From an uncultured Lentibacter sp. (GTDB taxonomy: Bacteria > Pseudomonadota > Alphaproteobacteria > Rhodobacterales > Rhodobacteraceae), in the NCBI GenBank assembly GCA_947497495.1, contig CANMGT010000004.1, positions 124,001 through 188,000 of the forward strand: a DNA stretch of 64,000 nt, read 5' to 3'. A model generated the notes under the pieces. The model was not told the DNA's origin and made no database searches. It was given only the letters and a program-made list of their open reading frames with translations. Shown here piece after piece: positions 57,908-64,000 of this stretch (positions are counted from its first letter, which is position 1; the number at the start of each line of letters is the position of its first letter). A program made the translations under genes and the position numbers.

Positions 57908-58423
57908 TTAGCTGCTAAGGCCTGTCGACAAGATGGTCACAGCGCGGCGGTTTTTCGAATAGCATGCCTCTTCGCTGCAAATCTCGAGCGGGCGCTCTTT
58001 GCCGTAGCTCAGCGTTTTGAGGCGCGACGCAGGCAAGCCCTTTGAGAGCAGGTATTCGCGCACCGAGTTGGCGCGGCGGGCGCCAAGTGCCAAGTTGTAG
58101 TCGCGCGTGCCTTGCTCATCGGCATGGCCTTCAATCACGGCCGTATAGCTGGCGTTGGTTGTCAGCCACGCGGCCTGCCCGTCCAACACGCGCTTGGCGT
58201 CGTCGTTGAGAGTTGATTGGTCAACCAAGAACAACACCCGATCCCCGATCGTTTGCTGGAAATACAGCGGCGATTTCGGGTCTTGTGCCGAGCCCGGCGC
58301 AACAGATGTGGTCGGCGCGGTCATCGCCCCTGCGGCGCCATCGTTGTCAAAGCGGTCGGGGGTTGTACAGGCCGTCATCAGCGCAAGCGCTGGCACGGCG
58401 AGTGTGATTAGTTTGAGTTTCAT
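57908..58423 (-). CDS. pal: Peptidoglycan-associated lipoprotein Pal
   Basis: An outer-membrane lipoprotein that binds peptidoglycan and TolB. The 171-residue product has a signal peptide with the lipobox LMTAC (Cys19), and an OmpA-like domain with VIEGHADEQGTRDYNLALG and the peptidoglycan-binding RRANSVREYL region. It follows tolB with a 99-base gap that may hold an internal promoter, as pal is often more strongly expressed. Confidence 0.96.
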   Translation of the reverse strand: MKLKLITLAVPALALMTACTTPDRFDNDGAAGAMTAPTTSVAPGSAQDPKSPLYFQQTIGDRVLFLVDQSTLNDDAKRVLDGQAAWLTTNASYTAVIEGHADEQGTRDYNLALGARRANSVREYLLSKGLPASRLKTLSYGKERPLEICSEEACYSKNRRAVTILSTGLSS

Positions 58424-58522
58424 GCTGCTAGCCTCTTTAAGTTTTTTCCGCTATTTTCATCCTGTTTAGCACAGGCAGGAAATTATGGGAATCCTGTATC
58501 ATATGCGCAGGCATTTGCCCGC

Positions 58523-59842
58523 TTACTTCTGCAACGGCGACCACGAAGGATCAGACGCGCCGCCTTCTGTGGGCACGCGCTTGAGGTTACGTCCGGTGAT
58601 ATCAACCGAATAGAGGCTCGACTGCCCGCTCGCACCCTGCGTTTCGCGGGTAAACATGATAACCCGCCCGTTGGGCGACCATGTTGGCCCTTCTTCAAGG
58701 AACGAGGCTGTCAGCAGCTTCTCGCCAGAGCCATCGGTGCGCATAACGCCAATGTGAAAGCGCCCTTTGGATTGCTTGGTAAAGGCCACCAAGTCACCAC
58801 GCGGCGACCAGACAGGCGTGCCATAGCGGCCAGAGCCGGCGCTGATACGCCGTGGCTCGCCGCCCCCCGCGCTCATGATATAAAGCTGCTGGCTTCCGCT
58901 GCGGTCGCTTTCGAACACGATCTGGCTTCCGTCTGGCGAAAAGCTTGGCGAGGTTTCAATTGAGGGCGCAGATGTCAGGCGCTGCTCGCTGCCTGTGCTC
59001 ACGTCCATCAAGTATAAGTCACTGTTGCCGCCTGCCTCTTGGCTGTAGACAACGCGCCGTCCGTCGGGCGCAAACCGTGGCGCAAAGCTTGTCGTGCCCT
59101 CGCGGCTTTGCAGCACTCGGCGGCCAACGTTCTCGACGTCAAGCACGTAGATTCGCGGAAAGCCTGTTTCGTAGCTGGTGTAGAGCACGCGGTCGCCCGT
59201 GGGCGAAAAGCGCGGTGCCAGAACAATGTCTTTGCTATCGGTCAGGTATTTCACGTTCGCGCCGTCATAATCCATGATCGCGAGGCGCTTTTTGCGCGCG
59301 TTCTTGGGGCCGTTCTCCGCCACATATACCACGCGGCTGTCAAAGTAGCCGCCCTCGCCGGTGATCCGGCTGTAGACTGTGTCTGCAACCTTATGCGCCA
59401 TGCGCCGCCAGCCCGCCTTGGTGCCCGCAAGTTGAAGGCCCGTGCCAAGTTCCTGACCAGCAAAGACATCGTACACACGAAACTTCACCGTGACATTCTC
59501 GCCCGCGACCGAAACAGCCCCCGTGATCAGAGCCTGTGCGTTGATCGCCTTCCAGTCGGCGTATTGCACAGGGGCGCCGAAGCTCGACACCTGACTGATG
59601 AAGGCGCTCTTGTTGATTTCGCGAAACAGCCCCGTGCCCGCCAAGTCAGCCGCCACAACCCGCGCAATATTCGCGGCCAACTGGCCAGATCCGCCATTTT
59701 CGGGAACAAACTCGGGCGCAGCAAACGGCAATGGTTCGATCACACCGTCAGTGATCTCGATGCGCAAAGGCTCGGCTGTCGCACCCAGCGGCGCAGCACC
59801 CAACAGAACAAAAACCAGCAGTCCCCAAATTCTCATGGACAT
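58523..59842 (-). CDS. tolB: Tol-Pal system protein TolB
   Basis: A periplasmic beta-propeller that interacts with Pal and TolA. The 439-residue product has a signal peptide ([21 protein letters not shown]), the N-terminal alpha/beta domain (about 25-165) and propeller blades with repeated [25 protein letters not shown] sequences. ATG 59842 (MSMRIWG) has GAGG at 5-base spacing. It starts 2 bases after the tolA stop. Confidence 0.96.
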   Translation of the reverse strand: MSMRIWGLLVFVLLGAAPLGATAEPLRIEITDGVIEPLPFAAPEFVPENGGSGQLAANIARVVAADLAGTGLFREINKSAFISQVSSFGAPVQYADWKAINAQALITGAVSVAGENVTVKFRVYDVFAGQELGTGLQLAGTKAGWRRMAHKVADTVYSRITGEGGYFDSRVVYVAENGPKNARKKRLAIMDYDGANVKYLTDSKDIVLAPRFSPTGDRVLYTSYETGFPRIYVLDVENVGRRVLQSREGTTSFAPRFAPDGRRVVYSQEAGGNSDLYLMDVSTGSEQRLTSAPSIETSPSFSPDGSQIVFESDRSGSQQLYIMSAGGGEPRRISAGSGRYGTPVWSPRGDLVAFTKQSKGRFHIGVMRTDGSGEKLLTASFLEEGPTWSPNGRVIMFTRETQGASGQSSLYSVDITGRNLKRVPTEGGASDPSWSPLQK

Positions 59843-59844
59843 AG

Positions 59845-60921
59845 TTACCTCATACTTTCGGGGTTGAATTTCATCTCGACACTGCGCCATTGCTCGAACT
59901 TCTCGGCGGGCAAATTATAGCCGCTCGCGCCACAGCGGATGATCGCACGGCGCGCGGCCTCATAGGCTTGCTTGGCAGCCGCATCCGAGCCGCCTGAACT
60001 GTTGATTAGCCTAATCGAGTCGACCACAGGCTTGCCCTCACGAGTCATGTCCACACCGACGGTTATGGTAACCTGCATCGCGTCCGAAGAAAGCGCCCCA
60101 AGGTTCCAACAGCGAGAAACCGCCAGTTTGAGGCCCTCGCGCTCCGAGCCTGTCAAAGGCGGGCCAGTTGGCGCGGCAGGCGTTTCAGCGGCCTCGTTCC
60201 CGCCGGAAAGCGCTTCTTGCAGCGCATCAGACACCGCGTCAGCCGTGTCAGGCGTTTGCGCCGCCGCCCGTTGGGGCCGCGTTTTCGGGCGCACAGACGT
60301 CTTCGGCGCAGAGGTTGTCGCGTCAGCCGCTTCAGGGTCAATCTCGGTTGTGGCCTCTGCAGGCGCTGCGGCCTCAACTTCCTCGACGGGTGTCTCGACT
60401 GGCTCGTCGGCAACGGTCTCTTCCCGCACCGTCTCTTCCGGCTGCGCGTCAGGCACCTGCGGCTCGGCGGCAGGCGTCGGCGCAATCCGCTCTATGGGCT
60501 TCTGGCGCGGGCGCACACTACGCTCCGGCACCAGTGCTGCAAAATCTTCAGCAGGCGGGGTGATTTCCGGCGGCGTATCAACAACTTCCGCCGTCACTGG
60601 CGCAGGTTGGGTCGTGTCAACCTCGGGCGCATCATCAGGTGTCGCAACAGGCACTTCCGGCGTCTCGGCGCTTGGTGTGCTGTCCGGCGATGGCGTGGCT
60701 GTGTCTTCAGCTGGCTCGCTGGGCGCAACAGGCGCCTCGACATTTGTCTCCACGGCAGGCGCATCATTGGCGCGCAGAGCGGCCTCATAGGCCTCGCTAC
60801 TCACGACAGAAACTTCCGTGATGTCAAACGGCAATGGCTCTGACTCCCACGAGCCGCCAAACAGCAGCACGCCGATCAGGCCAACGTGGCCAGCAAGGGA
60901 TATGTATTGGCCGGTGTTCAC
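59845..60921 (-). CDS. tolA: Cell envelope integrity protein TolA
   Basis: Spans the periplasm between TolQR and TolB/Pal. The 358-residue product has one N-terminal membrane segment ([18 protein letters not shown]), a long linker (about 45-255) rich in Pro, Glu, Ala, Thr and Val, and the C-terminal TolA domain (about 265-358: [13 protein letters not shown]... WRSVEMKF). The linker differs from the Lys/Ala-rich helix of E. coli TolA and resembles a TonB-like extended Pro-Glu region. Confidence 0.92.
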   Translation of the reverse strand: MNTGQYISLAGHVGLIGVLLFGGSWESEPLPFDITEVSVVSSEAYEAALRANDAPAVETNVEAPVAPSEPAEDTATPSPDSTPSAETPEVPVATPDDAPEVDTTQPAPVTAEVVDTPPEITPPAEDFAALVPERSVRPRQKPIERIAPTPAAEPQVPDAQPEETVREETVADEPVETPVEEVEAAAPAEATTEIDPEAADATTSAPKTSVRPKTRPQRAAAQTPDTADAVSDALQEALSGGNEAAETPAAPTGPPLTGSEREGLKLAVSRCWNLGALSSDAMQVTITVGVDMTREGKPVVDSIRLINSSGGSDAAAKQAYEAARRAIIRCGASGYNLPAEKFEQWRSVEMKFNPESMR

Positions 60922-60933
60922 CGCGCCCTACGC

Positions 60934-61407
60934 TCAATTCTCGCCATCAAGGCTTGGGCCGCCGGTTTCGGTGACCAACCCGATGTTTGAAAACCCCGCG
61001 CGGTTGAGCGCGCCCATCACTTGCACGACATCCGCATAGGGCACCGCCCCGTCAGCGCGCAAAAACACGCGATCATTGGCCCGCTCAGCAGCAATGGCCC
61101 GCATCTTGCCAATCAGCGCATCCGGCGCGATCACAGTCTCCTGGATCATGATGTCGCCATCAACTGTCACGGTCACGGTCAGCGGCTCTTCCGCGTCAGC
61201 CGGCAGTGCATTGGCCGCCGTTTTGGGCAACTCAACAGGCACACCGACTGTCATCAGAGGGGCGGCCACCATGAAGATGATGAGCAACACAAGCATAATG
61301 TCGACAAACGGGGTGATGTTGATCTCGGCCATTGGCCGCGCGCGCCCGCCTGAACGGCGGCGACGGCTGCCGCCCCCGCTGTCTTTCTGAACAACTCCTC
61401 CAGCCAT
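60934..61407 (-). CDS. tolR: Tol-Pal system protein TolR (ExbD family)
   Basis: A proton-channel partner of TolQ, 157 residues. It has a basic, Gly-rich cytoplasmic start (GGGSRRRRSGGRARP), the membrane segment with the essential Asp in NITPFVDIMLVLLIIFMV, and a periplasmic domain. It lies 2 bases after tolQ and 12 bases before tolA. Confidence 0.96.
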   Translation of the reverse strand: MAGGVVQKDSGGGSRRRRSGGRARPMAEINITPFVDIMLVLLIIFMVAAPLMTVGVPVELPKTAANALPADAEEPLTVTVTVDGDIMIQETVIAPDALIGKMRAIAAERANDRVFLRADGAVPYADVVQVMGALNRAGFSNIGLVTETGGPSLDGEN

Positions 61408-61409
61408 GA

Positions 61410-62105
61410 CTAGCTGTCCAACTGGCGGCTCAGGATCGTCGAGAACTCGTCGGCGAAGGCTTCATAACCCGCCACGATCCTGTCGCTGTCAGCGCTCAGT
61501 TTGTTGTAGAAAATAACCGCTGGGATAGCCGCCAAAAGGCCAAGCCCTGTTGCCAGCAGGGCCTCGGCAATGCCGGGGGCGACAACCGCGAGGTTGGTGT
61601 TTTGCTGCTGCGCGATCTCGATAAACGAGTTCATGATGCCGATGACGGTTCCGAACAGGCCGATAAAAGGCGCGGTTGAGCCGACTGTCGCCAGCACTTG
61701 TAAACCGCTCTGAAGCCCCTCGGCCTCTTTGGCGATCGCTACATCCATGGTTCTGTCGATCCGTGCATGCGCTCCGGCGATAAGCCCGCCGTCCGCACGG
61801 TGCGAACGCCGCCACTCTGTCATGCCCGAGGCAAATATGCGCCGGCTCTGCCCTTCTGGATCTGCGCCGATCTGCTCGTAAAGCCTGTCAAGCGGTTCGC
61901 CCGACCAAAACGCATGGTCAAACGTCTCCGCCTCGGCGCGCGCTTTGCGGTAGTTGATGATCTTCTGGATAATGATCGACCACGACCAGCCCGAAGCCAA
62001 GATCAGGATGATCATTACTAATTTAACGGTAAGGGTTGCGCGTGCAAATAATGCCCACAGGGAGAAATCAATCTCCTGCGCAATCGCAAGTGTCTCTGCT
62101 TCCAT
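61410..62105 (-). CDS. tolQ: Tol-Pal system protein TolQ (MotA/ExbB family)
   Basis: A three-helix inner-membrane proton-channel protein, 231 residues. TM1 is about 19-42 (LTVKLVMIILILASGWSW), TM2 about 130-150 (ATVGSTAPFIGLFGTVIGIM) and TM3 about 165-190 (GIAEALLATGLGLLAAIPAV). The ATG at 62105 (MEAETLAIAQEIDFSLW) is the family start. It is preceded by a 93-base gap after ybgC. Confidence 0.96.
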   Translation of the reverse strand: MEAETLAIAQEIDFSLWALFARATLTVKLVMIILILASGWSWSIIIQKIINYRKARAEAETFDHAFWSGEPLDRLYEQIGADPEGQSRRIFASGMTEWRRSHRADGGLIAGAHARIDRTMDVAIAKEAEGLQSGLQVLATVGSTAPFIGLFGTVIGIMNSFIEIAQQQNTNLAVVAPGIAEALLATGLGLLAAIPAVIFYNKLSADSDRIVAGYEAFADEFSTILSRQLDS

Positions 62106-62198
62106 TGTGCCTGCTCTCTTTATGGCTTTTCGCCTTATTACAGGCAAATTAGCGCAAGTTTATTCAGAAAGCTATCCCAAGTCGCACAGAGATCGTTT

Positions 62199-62588
62199 TC
62201 AGTGCACCATCTGGCGAATATTTGCCGGAAGGCGCACAGGCTGGCCCTCAAGGCTCATGCAAACAACCGTGACAAGCGCGTGGAACAACACCTCTTCACC
62301 GCGCTTAACCCATTGTTCCATAACCATTCTCACACCAGTCACCGACTTGACAGAAGTCTGCACAAGCAACTCGTCGTCCAGCCTGCCCGAGCCAAGGTAG
62401 TCAGCCTCAACGCGGCGCACGGCAAAGACAATTCCGTCACGCTCTTTCATCACGTTCTGGTCAAGCCCGATCTCGCGCACCCACTCCGAGCGCCCGCGCT
62501 CGATGTAACGCAGGTAGTTGGCGTAATAGATGATACCCGCCATATCGGTGTCTTCGTAATACACCCGAACAGGAAGTTCATAGATCAT
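62199..62588 (-). CDS. ybgC: Tol-Pal-associated acyl-CoA thioesterase YbgC
   Basis: A hot-dog-fold thioesterase conserved with the tol genes, 129 residues. The catalytic loop is visible as YYEDTDMAGIIYYANYLRY with the active-site Asp, followed by IERGRSEWVREIGLDQ. It probably acts on short- or medium-chain acyl-CoA or acyl-ACP linked to phospholipid metabolism. It lies 10 bases after the upstream unknown gene and starts the tol cluster proper. Confidence 0.95.
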   Translation of the reverse strand: MIYELPVRVYYEDTDMAGIIYYANYLRYIERGRSEWVREIGLDQNVMKERDGIVFAVRRVEADYLGSGRLDDELLVQTSVKSVTGVRMVMEQWVKRGEEVLFHALVTVVCMSLEGQPVRLPANIRQMVH

Positions 62589-62598
62589 AGCGCGCCCT

Positions 62599-63237
62599 CT
62601 AGCTTTGCGGTGGCAAAACTATGCTTGCCCGCGCCGCCAGCCGCAAGGCAAAGCTCGCATCCTGCTCCATCACAGGCAGCACCGGGTCGTAAGCCGCCTT
62701 GATCACTGCGGCGATCTCGGGGTGCAGCAGGTGCACGCCGTCTTTTGTCTGCGCCAAAGGCGAGCGGTTGGCAAAAGCGGTGTCTGACCACAGCAAGCTC
62801 ACCTGCGCAACTTCAGCCAAGGCGATGCTTTCGGCGGGCATCTCGGCCAAAGCGCCGCCCATGCACAAAAAGCTGAACGCTGCCTTGATCGCGCCCTGCG
62901 CATCAAAGCGGAAAAACCTGTATTGATGCGCCTGCTGTTCCTTCAACCGCGCCACAAGCGCTGCCAAGTCAGGCACCAACTGGTCAAGGTCAGGCACGTC
63001 CAACAGCTCGTCCCACTCTCGAAAGAAAAAGAACATCAGGTTCGAGCCAAGCTCTGCGTCTGTCTCCATCAGCGGCTGGCCTGTCAGCACAGACATCGCC
63101 TCAACCGCGCCTTTGACGGTGGCGACTGTCGCGTCGTCCACACCAAAAACAATCGGCGCCATGGGCCGCCCCCAGCGGGCAAACAAAAAGCTGCCGTCGC
63201 TGCGTGTGAATAGCTGTTCTACATCTTCAGGTGTCAT
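62599..63237 (-). CDS. Conserved protein of unknown function between ruvB and ybgC
   Basis: A 212-residue protein I cannot assign. It has no signal peptide or membrane segment; it is acidic, with FLFARWGRPMAPIVFGVDD near the N terminus, NLMFFFFREWDELLDVPDL and RFFRFDAQGAIKAAF in the middle. Such a gene is often kept between ruvB and ybgC in Rhodobacterales (from familiarity). Spacing is 25 bases after ruvB and 10 bases before ybgC, so it is part of the transcription unit. Confidence 0.8.
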   Translation of the reverse strand: MTPEDVEQLFTRSDGSFLFARWGRPMAPIVFGVDDATVATVKGAVEAMSVLTGQPLMETDAELGSNLMFFFFREWDELLDVPDLDQLVPDLAALVARLKEQQAHQYRFFRFDAQGAIKAAFSFLCMGGALAEMPAESIALAEVAQVSLLWSDTAFANRSPLAQTKDGVHLLHPEIAAVIKAAYDPVLPVMEQDASFALRLAARASIVLPPQS

Positions 63238-63262
63238 GGGCGCGCTTCTAAAGCCTTAAACG

Positions 63263-64000
63263 CTATTCGAAAAGGTCATTTCGCCCCGTTGGCGCACGCA
63301 GGCCCAAATGCTCCCAGCCTTTCGCCGCCAGCATTCGGCCGCGCGGTGTGCGTTGCAGCAAGCCCCGCTGCAACAGGAAGGGCTCGATGACCTCTTCCAA
63401 AGCATCGCGGCTCTCGCTTAACGCAGCCGCAATCGTTTCGATGCCCACAGGCCCGCCCGCATAGTTTTCCGCAATCAGTCCAAGATAACGCCTGTCGGCC
63501 CCATCAAGGCCCAACGCATCAACCCCCAAACGCAGCAACGCCTTATCAGCCAGCTCCTGCGTGATAACGCCGTCGCCCTCAACCAGCGCGAAGTCGACAA
63601 CCCGCCGTAGCAAACGCCCCGCAATCCGCGGCGTGCCGCGCGAGCGTTTCGCGATCTCCTGCGCGCCCGCCTTGTCAGCCTTGATATCAAGCTTCATGGC
63701 GTTGCCACTGACGATCGTCTCAAGCTCGTCCACCGAGTAAAACTGCAACCGTGTGGGGATGCCAAACCTGTCGCGAAGAGGCGTTGTCAGCAAGCCAAGC
63801 CGCGTCGTTGCACCCACAAGCGTGAAGGGTTGCAACTCGATGCGCACGGTGCGCGCGGCAGGCCCCTCGCCGATCACCAAGTCCAGCTCGAAGTCTTCAA
63901 GCGCGGGGTAGAGCACTTCTTCCACAACAGGGTTAAGGCGGTGTATCTCGTCAATGAACAGCACGTCATGCGCTTCAAGGTTGGTCAGAATGGCCGCCAA
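63263..64000 (-). CDS. ruvB: Holliday junction branch migration helicase RuvB (N terminus cut by window)
   Basis: The AAA+ motor of RuvABC. About 245 C-terminal residues are visible; the Walker A part lies beyond the right edge. Seen: Walker [10 protein letters not shown], sensor 1 LVGATTRLG, the arginine-finger region TPLRDRFG, sensor 2 [15 protein letters not shown] and the winged-helix end [14 protein letters not shown] and QRTPRGRML. The expected full length is about 340. It leads into the ybgC-tol cluster. Confidence 0.96.
   Translation of the reverse strand: MAAILTNLEAHDVLFIDEIHRLNPVVEEVLYPALEDFELDLVIGEGPAARTVRIELQPFTLVGATTRLGLLTTPLRDRFGIPTRLQFYSVDELETIVSGNAMKLDIKADKAGAQEIAKRSRGTPRIAGRLLRRVVDFALVEGDGVITQELADKALLRLGVDALGLDGADRRYLGLIAENYAGGPVGIETIAAALSESRDALEEVIEPFLLQRGLLQRTPRGRMLAAKGWEHLGLRAPTGRNDLFE

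Overview
The window is a gene-dense, GC-rich stretch of an alphaproteobacterial chromosome, most likely from the order Rhodobacterales (Roseobacter-type marine or environmental relatives). The evidence is the gene order and gene types: ruvB-ybgC-tolQRAB-pal-ybgF-tilS-ftsH, an F1-only atpHAGDC operon without F0 genes, lysC followed by ptsP, DUF1178 and DUF2161 proteins, a TIGR01459-type HAD hydrolase, and groESL preceded by a perfect CIRCE element. I see no phage, insertion sequence, integrase, CRISPR array or rRNA. The window looks like core chromosome with a few less ordinary genes. Both edges cut genes: recJ at the left, ruvB at the right.

Layout. 1-8.4 kb: recJ, tRNA-Glu(TTC), an msrB-msrA-selO redox-repair operon, a PhyH-type dioxygenase, a Nudix protein, DUF1178, a short-chain dehydrogenase, and lysC with a strong internal ribosome binding site for a beta subunit. 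8.5-16 kb: ptsP, an EcsC-family protein, a GNAT gene and a flavin reductase gene that start head to head, an MFS transporter and metG. 16-21.8 kb: a homoprotocatechuate meta-cleavage operon, hpaF-hpaE-hpaD(class III)-HPCD(type I, VOC)-cupin-hpaG-hpaH, behind a clear promoter/palindrome. 21.8-26.3 kb: an orphan phnM overlapping a lipase-like gene, Nudix, EamA, a glyoxalase-superfamily protein and a GNAT. 26.4-32.8 kb: an exported ankyrin protein, groEL-groES, a TraB/GumN-hydrolase-GST cluster, a tiny lipoprotein and DUF2161. 32.9-41.2 kb: Mn-type pyrophosphatase, an unrecognised low-GC membrane-anchored protein, an SGNH hydrolase, a HAD protein, MaoC, ribF, a YcgN-type protein, L-threonine aldolase, a hairpin-rich gap, and a hydrolase/HCCA-isomerase pair. 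41.3-47.6 kb: prs, an H-type lectin protein and the F1 ATPase operon. 48-64 kb: methyltransferase, gloB, clpA, an M23 peptidase, tam, ftsH, tilS and the whole Tol-Pal operon up to ruvB.

How the genes work together. The hpa operon would convert 3,4-dihydroxyphenylacetate to a 2-oxo-4-hydroxyheptanedioate-type product. The aldolase (hpaI) and the 4-hydroxyphenylacetate monooxygenase are not in the window. The Tol-Pal genes form one continuous envelope-maintenance unit followed by tilS, ftsH and tam. The msrB-msrA-selO group pairs methionine sulfoxide repair with a redox-linked protein AMPylase.

The least ordinary signals are two unrelated extradiol dioxygenases of the same predicted specificity plus an unassigned cupin in one operon; a nested palindrome over the -10 region of that operon; the lysC internal start; a 47-nt near-perfect hairpin inside a hairpin cluster at about 39.4-39.5 kb; a low-GC orphan protein at 33.9 kb; and an H-type lectin gene next to the ATP synthase operon. 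I found no multi-gene system that I can firmly call undescribed. The hpa variant is the best candidate.
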